A DNA stretch of 58,023 nucleotides from Alloprevotella sp. OH1205_COT-284 (GTDB lineage: Bacteria > Bacteroidota > Bacteroidia > Bacteroidales > Bacteroidaceae): positions 1-58,023 of the forward strand of contig NZ_RQYI01000013.1 of the NCBI RefSeq assembly GCF_003859795.1, given 5' to 3'. Each line of letters opens with the position of its first letter. The stretch's first letter is position 1. The notes below the pieces were generated by a model. It was not told where the DNA came from and made no database searches. It saw only the letters and a program-made list of their open reading frames with translations. Below, piece by piece: positions 34,819 to 44,560 of the stretch. The position numbers and the translations under genes are program-made.

Positions 34819-35598
34819 ATGATTTTCATCGACACCCACACACACCTCTACGCCGAGGAGTTCGACGAAGACCGCGCCGAGATGCTTGCGCGCGCCACGG
34901 CCGCCGGAGCGGAAATCCTGCTCCTGCCCAACATCGACGCCAACAGCGTGGGGCCGATGTTGGCCATGTGCGACGAGTGGCCGCAGCTCTGTCGCCCCAT
35001 GCTCGGACTGCACCCCACCGAACTGCCGCCCGACCCCACGCCCCTGCTCGACCAAATGGAGATGATGCTCTCCGTCAAGGGCAATCCCTATGTGGCGGTG
35101 GGCGAAGTGGGAGTGGATCTCTATTGGGACGCATCGCGCCGCGAAGAGCAAATGGCCGCGTTCAAACGGCAGGCCGGGTGGAGCATCCGCTTCGACAAGC
35201 CGCTCGTGATACACAACCGGTCGGCACACGCCGAAATCATAGAGGTGCTCACCCCTCTGAAAAGCCAACTGAAAGGCGGCATTTTCCACTGCTTCGGCGG
35301 CAGTGCGCGCGAGGCCGCGGAACTGCTGGATTTCGAGGGTTTCATGCTCGGCATCGGCGGCGTGGTCACGTTTAAGAAAAGTACGCTTCCGGCCGTGCTC
35401 GAAACCACCGTTCCGCTCTCGCGCATTGTGCTCGAAACCGACGCCCCCTATCTCACGCCACACCCTCATCGGGGCAAGCGCAACGAACCGGCACATCTGC
35501 CTCTCGTCATCGCCAAACTGGCAGAAATCTACCAAACCTCGCCCGAACACATCGCCGCCGTCACCACCGACAACGCCCGACGTCTCTTTCGCCTCTGA
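34819..35598 (+). CDS. tatD: TatD-family metal-dependent hydrolase
   Basis: A 259-residue TIM-barrel protein with the metal motif FIDTHTHLY at the N-terminus, GEVGVDLYWD in the middle, then IHNRSAHAE, FHCFGGS and LETDAPYLTP. TatD proteins are DNases/phosphodiesterases implicated in DNA repair and degradation. The start at 34819 is 2 nt after the upstream stop, and the next gene starts 3 nt after its stop, which supports co-transcription. Confidence 0.92.
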   Translation: MIFIDTHTHLYAEEFDEDRAEMLARATAAGAEILLLPNIDANSVGPMLAMCDEWPQLCRPMLGLHPTELPPDPTPLLDQMEMMLSVKGNPYVAVGEVGVDLYWDASRREEQMAAFKRQAGWSIRFDKPLVIHNRSAHAEIIEVLTPLKSQLKGGIFHCFGGSAREAAELLDFEGFMLGIGGVVTFKKSTLPAVLETTVPLSRIVLETDAPYLTPHPHRGKRNEPAHLPLVIAKLAEIYQTSPEHIAAVTTDNARRLFRL

Positions 35599-35601
35599 CC
35601 C

Positions 35602-35976
35602 ATGTCCTATCTCGACCATTTCAGCCCCGACCGCGTAGCGCGCATCCACATCGAAGTGCTCCGCCTCTTGCAGGTCGAACGCCTCTATCGCGACGCCGAC
35701 ACCACCGCGCGCCGCTTGGCCGAAATCATCGGTTGCGACCACCGTGCCATCAGTGCCGCCGTGTCGCTCTCGACGGGCGGCAACTTCTCCACGCTGCTTG
35801 CCAAAATACGCATACAAGAGGCCTGCCGTCTTTTGCGCGACGAGAAGTACGCCTCTCACAACCTCGAAGAAATCGGTCTGCTCTGCGGCTTTTCGTCGCG
35901 CCAATCCTTCTACAACGCATTTTCAAAAATCATGGGCGGCACACCCCGACAATATCGACAACGCCATGCTTCCTGA
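35602..35976 (+). CDS. Small AraC-type helix-turn-helix protein
   Basis: A 124-residue protein consisting of little more than an AraC/XylS DNA-binding domain: TARRLAEIIGCDHRAISAAV, then LAKIRIQEACRLLRD, and HNLEEIGLLCGFSSRQSFYNAFSKIMGGTPRQYRQ. No separate sensor domain is visible. Its last 11 nt overlap the start of the cysteine desulfidase-like gene, so it is coupled to it and probably regulates it or a cotranscribed function. Effector unknown. Confidence 0.8.
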   Translation: MSYLDHFSPDRVARIHIEVLRLLQVERLYRDADTTARRLAEIIGCDHRAISAAVSLSTGGNFSTLLAKIRIQEACRLLRDEKYASHNLEEIGLLCGFSSRQSFYNAFSKIMGGTPRQYRQRHAS

Positions 35977-37297
35977 CCACCTTCGCCAAGACATTCTCGC
36001 CCTCGTTCGGCAACAAGTGGTGCCGGCCATAGGCTGCACCGAACCCATCTGTGTGGCACTGGCCACGGCGCGCGCCACCGAACGCCTCGGCACACTCCCT
36101 GCCCGAATCAAAGCCCGCCTCAGCCCCAACATTCTCAAAAATGCTATGGGCGTCGGCATCCCCGGCACCGGCATGGTCGGCCTGCCCATCGCCATTGCCC
36201 TCGGCGCATTGGTCGGACGCTCGGCCTACGGACTCGAAGTGTTGCGCGACTCCACACCCGCCGACGTCGAGGCCGGAAAACGCTTCATCGACGAAGGACG
36301 CATCGCCATCGCCCTTGCCCACGACACGACCGAAAAACTATACGTCGAAGTCACCGTCAGCGACGAAACGGGGCGTGAAGAACGCGCCACCATTGCTCGC
36401 GAACACACCAAATTCGTGGACTGCGACTCGTCTTTCGGCACGGAGCCACCCTCGGAAAACTGCCCCCTCACCCCCCACGTTTCCGACGCCGGCAGCGGCG
36501 GCAACGAGCAACAGAGCCACGACAGCGACATCGGCGCACGGCTCAACCTCCGCATGGTCTACGACTTTGCCACCACCTCGCCCATCGAAGAATTGGCATT
36601 CATCAACGAGGCCGGCACGATCAACATGCAGGCCTCAGCCCTCTCCCTCAAAGGCAACTACGGCCACAGCCTCGGCAAAGTGCTGACCCGCCCCTTGGGG
36701 CGCGGCATCATGGGCGACAACATCTTCTCACACATCCTCTCGGCCACCTCCTCGGCCTGCGATGCGCGCATGGCCGGCGCAATGATCCCCGTGATGTCCA
36801 ATTCGGGCAGCGGCAATCAGGGCATCTGCGCCACCAATCCCGTCATGGTCTTCGCCGGCGAAAACCACAACACAGACGAAGAACTGACGCGCGCCCTCAT
36901 GCTTTCGCACCTCACCGCCATCTACATCAAGCAGCACCTCGGCACTCTCTCCGCCCTTTGCGGCTGCGTCGTGGCCTCCACAGGCAGTGCCTGCGGCATC
37001 ACTCTGCTTATGGGCGGCAACTACGACCATGTGGCGGCGGCGGTGAAAAACATGATCGCCAACCTCACCGGCATGATTTGCGACGGCGCAAAGCCCTCTT
37101 GCGCGCTCAAACTGACATCGGGCGTTTCGACGGCCGTCCTCTCGGCCATGCTGGCCATGCAGGGCGAGTGCGTATCGTCGGTGGAAGGCATCATCGATGA
37201 CTGCGTGGACAAGAGCATACGCAACCTTGCCGAAATCGGCAAAAACGCCATGAACGAAACTGACCGAAAAGTACTCGACATCATGACAAGCAAATAA
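35966..37297 (+). CDS. L-cysteine desulfidase / UPF0597 (YhaM, CyuA) family protein
   Basis: A 443-residue protein of the serine-dehydratase-alpha/UPF0597 family, related to CyuA (YhaM) and archaeal L-cysteine desulfidase, which release sulfide and ammonia from cysteine. The N-terminus has PAIGCTEPICVALATA, with the characteristic GCTEP cysteine. The C-terminal half has MSNSGSGNQGICATNPV, CGCVVASTGSACGITLLMGG and GMICDGAKPSCALKL, giving conserved cysteines suited to an iron-sulfur cluster. A ~25-residue Gly/Ser/Asn-rich stretch near 165-195 is unusual. I start it at ATG 35966; the open frame upstream lies inside the regulator gene. Substrate (cysteine versus serine) is not certain. Confidence 0.85.
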   Translation: MLPDHLRQDILALVRQQVVPAIGCTEPICVALATARATERLGTLPARIKARLSPNILKNAMGVGIPGTGMVGLPIAIALGALVGRSAYGLEVLRDSTPADVEAGKRFIDEGRIAIALAHDTTEKLYVEVTVSDETGREERATIAREHTKFVDCDSSFGTEPPSENCPLTPHVSDAGSGGNEQQSHDSDIGARLNLRMVYDFATTSPIEELAFINEAGTINMQASALSLKGNYGHSLGKVLTRPLGRGIMGDNIFSHILSATSSACDARMAGAMIPVMSNSGSGNQGICATNPVMVFAGENHNTDEELTRALMLSHLTAIYIKQHLGTLSALCGCVVASTGSACGITLLMGGNYDHVAAAVKNMIANLTGMICDGAKPSCALKLTSGVSTAVLSAMLAMQGECVSSVEGIIDDCVDKSIRNLAEIGKNAMNETDRKVLDIMTSK

Positions 37298-37324
37298 ACC
37301 CGCCGCCGAGCTGAAACTACATGG

Positions 37325-37387
37325 GAAGAAGAAATTGCTACGCCTTAGGTAGAAAATTCGGCCTCTGAGGTAGGCGTTTCTACCTCA
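37325..37387 (+). repeat. 21-nt-period repeat, locus 4 (three units)
   Basis: Units at 37325-37345 (diverged), 37346-37366 and 37367-37387, the last with GAGGTAG...CTACCTC arms. It forms the left part of copy C. Confidence 0.65.
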
Positions 37388-37820
37388 GAGGCCGTGAGCG
37401 CGGCGACCGTCGGAGCGGGAGAAAATGGGCTTTCTCGCGCGCACGCGCGTGTACCTTGTTATTGCATTTTGCCTTCACTGCCTCCGCAAAAAGAGATAAC
37501 CGACTGTAAGTCAAAACAATATTAGCGAAGGCAAGTGAAGGCAAAACGAAAATCCAGTTTGCAATCGAATGAAAATCACGGAGTTGCGGCTCATTTTTGC
37601 TTTCACCGCCCTCGAAAGGGGCTGTTTTCGCGCGGAAGAGGTGAAAGGAGGTGAAGGCAAGAGGGGGCTTTTGCCTTCACCGTAGAAGTTATGATTTTCA
37701 ACAAGTTGCGATATTCCCAAAAAGTTTGCCTTCACTTGCCTTCGCAAGAAACGCATTGAAAATCAATGGAAAAAGAGCTTTTGCGAAGGCAAAACGGTAA
37801 AACAACAAAACCGGGGTGAA
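37336..37820 (+). repeat. Structured intergenic element, copy C (about 485 nt)
   Basis: The third and most diverged copy, plus orientation. It keeps the 21-nt units (37346-37387), the alternating tract CGCGCGCACGCGCGTGTAC (37436-37454), the TTGCCTTCAC/GTGAAGGCAA arms and the terminal TTGCCTTCGCAA/TTGCGAAGGC hairpin. In one arm a C-to-T change turns a G-C pair into a G-U pair, so the helix survives. Its right end stops just before the -33 box of the lnb promoter. Confidence 0.82.
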
Positions 37821-37822
37821 AA

Positions 37823-37854
37823 TTTGGGGTTTCGCCCAATAGTCAGTATCTTTG
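37823..37854 (+). promoter_or_regulatory. Bacteroidetes-type promoter of lnb
   Basis: TTTG at 37823-37826, 20 nt, then TATCTTTG at 37847-37854; both boxes match the consensus. It lies 20 nt before the ATG. The sequence GTATCTTTGC (37846-37855) also equals the CTnDOT core target. Confidence 0.8.
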
Positions 37855-37873
37855 CCAAGCAATATTGTAGACC

Positions 37874-39217
37874 ATGAAATTCGTGTTTCGCCTGCTTTGG
37901 TTATGGTTGCTGCTGCCTGCTTTGGCAACAGCCCAACGTTCGTATACCCTGATCGGAGCGGATGAAACGGCCGACTCGATGCGTGTGAGCCTGCTCACCT
38001 GTGCACCCGGCCACAAGATATGGCGGCTCTACGGACACACCGCCGTGCGTATCGACAACCCGAAGGAACACAAAAACGACCGGGTCTACAACTATGGGCT
38101 GTTCTCTTTCGGCAAGCCCGACTTCTTGGTGAAATTCATTTTCGGACTCACCGATTACAGCATGGGCAGAGAGAGCACCGCGCTCTTCCTCTCGACCTAT
38201 CTGAACGACGACATGCCCGTCACCCAACAAGTGTTGAACCTCACGCGCCAACAAGCCGAACACCTGCAAGGGGAGCTGGACGCCGTGTTGAACGACAATG
38301 GGTTTGAACGCAAGACCATTGTGACGGAAAGACTCGACGGAACGCCCGACACGCTCGTGGCCGATGTTCCGCATTGGCACTACCGCTACAATTTTCTCTA
38401 CGACAACTGCACGACAAGAGCCGTGGAAGCCATTGTGAGAGCCGTGGAGAGCACGGGAGAAAAGATCATCTACCCCTCGCTCGAAATAAGCAGGCAGACC
38501 GTCACGCAGCGCGAGATGATACACGAGTTTACGGCCGGCAGCCCTTGGAACGAACTGGGGCAAGACTTTCTGCTCGGCCCCGAAGTAGACCGGCGACACT
38601 CGATACGGCAGATGACGACGCTCAACTTCCTGCCCGTCTACGCACAAAATTTCTTTGCCGGCGCGCTCATCAAAGGGCGTGACGGACGGACGAGATCCCT
38701 TGTGAGCGAAACCGAACCGCTGTTGCCTTTCGTGGGCAAGAACCGTGCGGAAAGTCGGTCGCTGTCGCCATCGGTCGTGTTTTGGACGCTGTCGGGCTTG
38801 GTCGTGCTGCTCACCCTCGGCGACTTGCGTTCGAGAAAGAAAAGCCCGATCACCCGGCGGGCATGGCGGATTTGGACAAATGCTTTCGACACGGTTTTCT
38901 TTATCGGCATGGGACTGGTGGGAATGCTGCTGTCGTTCATGGTCATTTGGAGCCAACATCCCGCCGTGGGTACCAACTGGTTGCTCACCATTTGTCACCC
39001 CCTCCTGCTCCTCCACGCGGCTCTCCGCCCCCTCATTCGCCGGCGGTGGCAGCGCGATCCGGGCGCATTGCTCATGGCGGCGGGAGCGGCACTGTATTTT
39101 ATGGCACTCTTCGGCGGCTGGCAGCATTTTCCGAGTTCTGCCACCGCTTTGGCATTGATTTTGCTCATACGGAGTTTGGCATCGTTTTTCACCACCGGCC
39201 GCGAAGCACGCGCCTGA
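37874..39217 (+). CDS. lnb: Lnb/DUF4105-family lipoprotein N-acyltransferase
   Basis: A 447-residue membrane protein with a signal peptide (ends LATAQ), then the DUF4105 domain now named for Lnb: YGHTAVRI with its histidine near residue 56, and YNFLYDNCTTRAVEAI with its cysteine near 178. About four membrane helices follow in the C-terminal third (VVFWTLSGLVVLLTL onwards). Lnb has been reported as the lipoprotein N-acyltransferase of Bacteroides, replacing Lnt. The His and Cys seen here fit the proposed thiol catalysis. It would acylate lipoproteins such as HmuY. Family assignment is strong; the activity is by homology. Confidence 0.75.
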   Translation: MKFVFRLLWLWLLLPALATAQRSYTLIGADETADSMRVSLLTCAPGHKIWRLYGHTAVRIDNPKEHKNDRVYNYGLFSFGKPDFLVKFIFGLTDYSMGRESTALFLSTYLNDDMPVTQQVLNLTRQQAEHLQGELDAVLNDNGFERKTIVTERLDGTPDTLVADVPHWHYRYNFLYDNCTTRAVEAIVRAVESTGEKIIYPSLEISRQTVTQREMIHEFTAGSPWNELGQDFLLGPEVDRRHSIRQMTTLNFLPVYAQNFFAGALIKGRDGRTRSLVSETEPLLPFVGKNRAESRSLSPSVVFWTLSGLVVLLTLGDLRSRKKSPITRRAWRIWTNAFDTVFFIGMGLVGMLLSFMVIWSQHPAVGTNWLLTICHPLLLLHAALRPLIRRRWQRDPGALLMAAGAALYFMALFGGWQHFPSSATALALILLIRSLASFFTTGREARA

Positions 39218-39286
39218 ACGACCGCGCCGACACTCCCCACAGCTACCACCGCAACAAGTTTTTGGCACACAAAGTTTTAAGCACGC

Positions 39287-40888
39287 ATGACGCATAAACA
39301 CAACCTTCTTCTCTCCCTCATCACCGTGATGAGCATTTTGGCTTCGACAGAGGCCAAAGGGGCGCGCACGTCGGAGAGCGAACGAGAGGGCGGCGTGCCG
39401 AGATTGGTGGTAAACATTCTGATCGACCAGCTCCGAACGGACTATCTCGAAGCCTTCGCACCGCTCTACGGCGTCGACGGCCTGCAACGGCTGCTCAACG
39501 AAGGGCGCGTCTACACACAGGCCGAATATCCGCTTGCCCACCCCGATCGGGCGTCGGCAGCAGCCACCGTCGCCACCGGCACTTCGGCGGCCGACCACGG
39601 CATCGTGGCGTGGAGATGGATGAACCGCGAAACGCTCCGCCCCATGGTGAGCGTGCAGGACTTCAACGTCAGAGGCCGCTACACGGTGGAGCGGTTTTCA
39701 CCACGCTGGCTCAACGTCAGTACCATCGGCGACGAACTCAAAGTGGCCACTTCGGGCAAGGCACAGGTCGTGGCAATTGCTCCCGACGCCGACGCCGCCA
39801 TTTTCTCGGCCGGACATGCCGCCGACCAAGTCATCTGGCTCGACGACAACACCGGCAACTGGGCTTCGTCCTCCTACTACGGCGACTTCCCAAAATGGGC
39901 GGAGCATCGCAACGTGTATCAGAACATTGAGGTGCGGCTGAAAACCAAAGTTTGGCAACCGCTCAACGAACAGGTGGGCAGCTTCTCCTATTTTCTCACG
40001 GGAAAACACCACAAATCTTTCTCCCATGACTTTCGCGGCAACGACCGCTTCCGCTCGTTCAAAACATCGGCACTGGTCAACGACGAAGTGACGGCCGCCG
40101 CCATAGCCGCCCTCCACGGCACTTCGATCGGACAAGACCTCACCACCGACTACCTCTCCGTCACCCTCTATGCCGGCACGCACCGACACCGGCCGGCCTC
40201 CGAATGTGCACTCGAACTGCAAGACACCTACGCCCGCCTCGACCGCGCCATAGCCCAAATCGTGGCGATGACGGAGCAAAAAGTGGGACGCGGCAATGCC
40301 TTGTTTGCCGTGACCTCCACCGGTTACACCGACGAGGAAACGCCCGATCTCTCCCGATACCGCATCCCCACCGGCACGTTCGACATGCGCCGCGCCACCG
40401 GATTGCTGGGCATGTATCTCGTGGCCGTCTACGGACAAGGCGACTACATCGAAGCCACCTACGGCAACCAAATCTATTTCAACCACCGCCTGCTCGAAGA
40501 ACGACAAATCAACGTGTCGGAACTGCAAGCCCGCGCACAAGACTTCCTGCTCCAACTCGCCGGCGTGAAAGACGTTTACACCGCCCACCGACTGCTGCAA
40601 GGGGCGTGGACGCCGGGCATATCACGCATCAGAGGAGGCTTCCACCAACAACGATCGGGCGACATCACCCTGCAAATCATGCCGGGCTGGCGCATCGTCG
40701 ACACCGACCACCAACAGACGAAAACGGCCGGCGAGTCGTTTATGGCGTTCCCCATCATTCTCTATGGTGCCGGCATCGAACGCAGCGTCATCACCACGCC
40801 CGTCACCGTAGACTGCATTGCTCCGACCCTCTCGAAAGCCATGCGCATCAGGGCACCGAATGCTTGCGGAAAAGCCCCACTCATCTGA
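39287..40888 (+). CDS. Alkaline-phosphatase-superfamily exported protein
   Basis: A 533-residue protein with a signal peptide and the fold of the PafA/nucleotide-pyrophosphatase branch: VVNILIDQLRTDYLEAFAPLYGVDGLQRLLNEGRVYTQAEYPLAHPDRASAAATVATGTSAADHGIVAW. The first metal aspartate (ILIDQ) is present. The usual nucleophile position seems to read S in DRASAAA rather than a clear Thr, and I could not find the typical later D-H metal motifs (for example the D-H-G pair). It may therefore be a catalytically altered member. Nothing in the neighbourhood fixes the substrate. secA follows 86 nt downstream. Confidence 0.7.
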   Translation: MTHKHNLLLSLITVMSILASTEAKGARTSESEREGGVPRLVVNILIDQLRTDYLEAFAPLYGVDGLQRLLNEGRVYTQAEYPLAHPDRASAAATVATGTSAADHGIVAWRWMNRETLRPMVSVQDFNVRGRYTVERFSPRWLNVSTIGDELKVATSGKAQVVAIAPDADAAIFSAGHAADQVIWLDDNTGNWASSSYYGDFPKWAEHRNVYQNIEVRLKTKVWQPLNEQVGSFSYFLTGKHHKSFSHDFRGNDRFRSFKTSALVNDEVTAAAIAALHGTSIGQDLTTDYLSVTLYAGTHRHRPASECALELQDTYARLDRAIAQIVAMTEQKVGRGNALFAVTSTGYTDEETPDLSRYRIPTGTFDMRRATGLLGMYLVAVYGQGDYIEATYGNQIYFNHRLLEERQINVSELQARAQDFLLQLAGVKDVYTAHRLLQGAWTPGISRIRGGFHQQRSGDITLQIMPGWRIVDTDHQQTKTAGESFMAFPIILYGAGIERSVITTPVTVDCIAPTLSKAMRIRAPNACGKAPLI

Positions 40889-40974
40889 CCGCACCCTCCA
40901 ACGGTGCATTTCCACGTCGCACCACTCACGCGACAGCCAACAAGCATTCACCACCTTAGAAACAAAACAACCAA

Positions 40975-43900
40975 ATGGATATCAATAAATTTCTCTCCAA
41001 AATCTTCGGCAGCAAAGCCAACCGCGACATGAAAGAAATTCAGCCGTGGGTGGAAAAGATCAAAGCCGCACATCTCGACATTCAAACGCTCGACAACAAC
41101 GCCCTGCGTGCCAAAACACGCGAACTGCAACAAAATATTCAAAATTCGGCCGCAGAACTGAACGAGAAAATCGCCGAGCTGAAAAACAAGATCGAGGAGA
41201 CGCCCATCGAAGATCGCGCAATCATCTTCAACCAAATCGACAAACTCGAAAAAGAAGTGCTCGAACGCATGGACGTGGCACTCGAAGAGGCATTGCCCGA
41301 AGCCTTCGCCATTGTCAAGGAAACGGCCCGCCGATTTACCGAAAACGAAACGCTCCTCGTCGATGCCACCGACTACGACCGCGAACTGGCCGTGACGAAA
41401 GACTTTGTCGAAATATCGGAAGACGGCGAGCATGCCATCTACCACAACCACTGGACGGCAGGCGGAAACGACCTGAAATGGGAAATGATCCACTACGACG
41501 TGCAGTTGTTTGGCGGCGTGGTGCTCACACAAGGCAAAATCGCCGAAATGGCCACCGGTGAGGGAAAAACCCTTGTCGCCACCTGCCCCGTGTTTCTGCG
41601 CGCCCTCGCCGGACGCGGCGTACACGTCGTCACCGTCAATGACTACCTCGCCAAACGCGACTCCGAATGGATGGGACCGCTCTACCAATTCCACGGTCTG
41701 AGCGTGGACTGCATCGACAAACATCAGCCCAACAGCGAAGCGCGCCGACGGGCATACAACGCCGACATCACCTTCGGAACGAACAACGAGTTCGGATTCG
41801 ACTACCTGCGCGACAACATGGCCATGAAGCCCGCCGACCTCGTGCAGCGAAAACACTACTACGCCATCGTCGACGAGGTGGACTCCGTATTGATCGACGA
41901 TGCCAGAACGCCGCTCATCATATCGGGTCCCGTGGAAAAGGGCGAAGACCAAATGTATGAGCAATACCAACCGCTTGTGGAAAGACTCGTGGCCGTTCAA
42001 AGAAAATATGCCACCGAGCAACTCACCGAAGCCAAACGCCTCATCGCAAGCAACAACAAGGAAGATCAGGAGAAAGGCTATCTCGCCCTCTACCGCTCCC
42101 ACAAAGCCTTGCCCAAAAACGGCCCGCTCATCAAGTTTCTCTCCGAACCCGGCATCAAAGCCGGCATGCTCAAAACGGAAGAGATCTACATGGAGAACAA
42201 CAACCGACGCATGCCCGAAGCCGTCGAACCGCTCTATTTCGTAGTGGACGAAAAGCAGCGTTCGTGCGACCTCACCGACAAAGGAACGGCGTGGTTGGCC
42301 AACGAGGTGAAAAACGACGAACTCTTCGTGTTGCCCGACATTGCCGGACAGCTCTCGGCACTCGAAGCACAAAAACTGCCCGACGAAGAGCGAGTGGCGA
42401 AAAAAGACGAACTGCTCTCCGAATATGCCATCAAGGCCGATCGCGTGCATACCTTGCAACAGCTGCTCAAAGCCTACTCCATGTTCACCCTCAACGACGA
42501 CTACGTCATACAAGACGGACAGGTGAAAATCGTAGACGAATCCACGGGACGCATCATGGAAGGCCGCCGTTGGAGCGACGGGCTGCACCAAGCCGTGGAA
42601 GCCAAAGAACACGTCAAGGTCGAAGCCGCCACGCAAACCTTTGCCACCATCACGCTCCAAAACTACTTCCGCATGTACCACAAGCTGGCCGGCATGACCG
42701 GTACGGCCATCACCGAAGCCGGAGAGTTTTGGAATATCTACAAGCTCGACGTGGTGGAAATACCCACCAACCGCCCCATCCAGCGCAACGACATGAACGA
42801 CCGCGTCTACAAGACGCAACGCGAAAAATATAACGCCGTCATCGAGGAGATCGTAAAGATGCGCAACGCCGGACGCCCCACCCTCGTGGGAACCAGCTCG
42901 GTGGAAATCTCCGAGTTGCTCAGCCGACTGCTCGACCTGCGTCGCATCCCCCACCAAGTGCTCAACGCCAAACTCCACCAAAAGGAGGCCGACATCGTGG
43001 CCATGGCCGGACAGAGCACACCGGGCAAAATCGTCGAAACCGACGAATACGGCGAAAAGATCGAACGCGAAGGCCTCTTGGGAGCCGTGACCATTGCCAC
43101 CAACATGGCCGGACGCGGAACAGACATCAAGCTCTCCGAAGAGGTGCGTGCCGCCGGCGGTTTGGCCATCATCGGCACCGAACGCCACGACAGTCGCCGC
43201 GTCGATCGTCAGCTCCGCGGTCGTGCCGGCCGTCAGGGCGATGTGGGCAGCTCCGTGTTCTACGTTTCGCTCGAAGACAAACTCATGCGTCTCTTTGCCT
43301 CCGAACGCATCGCCTCCATGATGGACAAACTCGGCTTCAAAGACGGCGAAATGATCGAGTCGGGCATGATCAACAAGAGCATCGAACGCGCACAGAAGAA
43401 GGTGGAAGAAAACAACTTCGGCACACGCAAACATCTCTTGGAGTATGACGACGTGATGAACAAACAGCGCACCGTCATCTACGAAAAGCGACGTCACGCC
43501 CTCATGGGAGAACGCATCGGCATGGACATTTCCAACATGATCTGGGATCGTGTCATCGACATCATCGACCATTGCGACTATCCCGGCTGTGTAGACAGAT
43601 TTATCGAAATCTTTGCCATGCAGGTGCCCTTCACCGAGGAGGAATACAACTCCGCCAAGCGTGAAGACCTTTACGAACAGGCTTTCGACGCCGCCATCAC
43701 CACCTTCCGCCGCAAAACGGAAGCGATGCGCGAAGTGGCCGTGCCCGTGATCAAACAGGTGTACGAGACGCAAAGCGAACAGTTTGACAACATTCTCGTG
43801 CCCATCACCGACGGCAAACTCGTGTTCAACATCCGCGTCAGTCTGAAAGAGGCTTACGAAACGGAATGCCGCAACGTGGTGCGAGAGTTTGAGAAAACCA

Positions 43901-44364
43901 TTCTCCTCCACAACATCGACGACTCTTGGAAAGAAAATCTCCGCCTGCTCGACGAGTTGAAACACTCCGTGCGCAACGTGTCGTACGAACAGAAAGATCC
44001 GCTCGTGGTCTTCAAGATCGAAAGCGTGAAGCTCTTCGACGACATGGTGAACGACATCAACAACAACTCCGTGGCCACGCTGATGCGCGCTCGCATTCCC
44101 GTGGCCGCACCCGAAGAGGTGCAACAGGCCGCGCCCGAACCCGACCAACAAACGCGCTACACCGAGTCGAAACAAGAACTCGACAGCGCGGGCAACAGCA
44201 TCGACGGCGGCGACAGCGACATGGCGGCGGCAGCGCAACAAGACACGCACAGCCGACAGCCCCAACAGCCCATTGTGAAAAACAAACTTCCCAATCGCAA
44301 CGACCCTTGTCCGTGTGGTTCGGGCAAGAAGTTCAAGCAATGTCACGGCAAAGGCATCGTCTGA
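40975..44364 (+). CDS. secA: Preprotein translocase ATPase SecA
   Basis: A 1129-residue SecA, long like other Bacteroidetes SecA proteins because of extra segments in the N-terminal ATPase region. Seen: [23 protein letters not shown] (Walker A near 193), [34 protein letters not shown] (Walker B), the second ATPase lobe with [11 protein letters not shown] and [17 protein letters not shown], the helical wing, and a C-terminal zinc motif [14 protein letters not shown]. It drives protein export through SecYEG. It is followed by a strong terminator. Confidence 0.97.
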   Translation: MDINKFLSKIFGSKANRDMKEIQPWVEKIKAAHLDIQTLDNNALRAKTRELQQNIQNSAAELNEKIAELKNKIEETPIEDRAIIFNQIDKLEKEVLERMDVALEEALPEAFAIVKETARRFTENETLLVDATDYDRELAVTKDFVEISEDGEHAIYHNHWTAGGNDLKWEMIHYDVQLFGGVVLTQGKIAEMATGEGKTLVATCPVFLRALAGRGVHVVTVNDYLAKRDSEWMGPLYQFHGLSVDCIDKHQPNSEARRRAYNADITFGTNNEFGFDYLRDNMAMKPADLVQRKHYYAIVDEVDSVLIDDARTPLIISGPVEKGEDQMYEQYQPLVERLVAVQRKYATEQLTEAKRLIASNNKEDQEKGYLALYRSHKALPKNGPLIKFLSEPGIKAGMLKTEEIYMENNNRRMPEAVEPLYFVVDEKQRSCDLTDKGTAWLANEVKNDELFVLPDIAGQLSALEAQKLPDEERVAKKDELLSEYAIKADRVHTLQQLLKAYSMFTLNDDYVIQDGQVKIVDESTGRIMEGRRWSDGLHQAVEAKEHVKVEAATQTFATITLQNYFRMYHKLAGMTGTAITEAGEFWNIYKLDVVEIPTNRPIQRNDMNDRVYKTQREKYNAVIEEIVKMRNAGRPTLVGTSSVEISELLSRLLDLRRIPHQVLNAKLHQKEADIVAMAGQSTPGKIVETDEYGEKIEREGLLGAVTIATNMAGRGTDIKLSEEVRAAGGLAIIGTERHDSRRVDRQLRGRAGRQGDVGSSVFYVSLEDKLMRLFASERIASMMDKLGFKDGEMIESGMINKSIERAQKKVEENNFGTRKHLLEYDDVMNKQRTVIYEKRRHALMGERIGMDISNMIWDRVIDIIDHCDYPGCVDRFIEIFAMQVPFTEEEYNSAKREDLYEQAFDAAITTFRRKTEAMREVAVPVIKQVYETQSEQFDNILVPITDGKLVFNIRVSLKEAYETECRNVVREFEKTILLHNIDDSWKENLRLLDELKHSVRNVSYEQKDPLVVFKIESVKLFDDMVNDINNNSVATLMRARIPVAAPEEVQQAAPEPDQQTRYTESKQELDSAGNSIDGGDSDMAAAAQQDTHSRQPQQPIVKNKLPNRNDPCPCGSGKKFKQCHGKGIV

Positions 44365-44446
44365 TCCGAAGCCTCCGCCCGCGGCCATTCAAGTCTCATT
44401 GAGTAAACATTGCCTCTCATGAGAATCCGACACACACCACATCCGA

Positions 44447-44487
44447 AAAGGTCTTGGTTTGCGTTCCACACGCAGGCCGAGACCTTT
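44447..44487 (+). terminator. Terminator of secA
   Basis: Arms AAAGGTCT and AGACCTTT flank an inner TGCGT/ACGCA helix with a TCCAC loop; a TTTTTG run follows. It separates secA from serC. Confidence 0.8.
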
Positions 44488-44560
44488 TTGGCATTTTCGG
44501 CCGGACTTCTCCGTTTCATACGTTATCCTTTTTTCTATCACTCAAAAAACACACGCCACC

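Noticed and set aside
40948-44388. A 1146-codon open frame antisense to secA
   Set aside because: It mirrors secA codon structure and has no protein family features; it arises from the G+C-rich third-base pattern.
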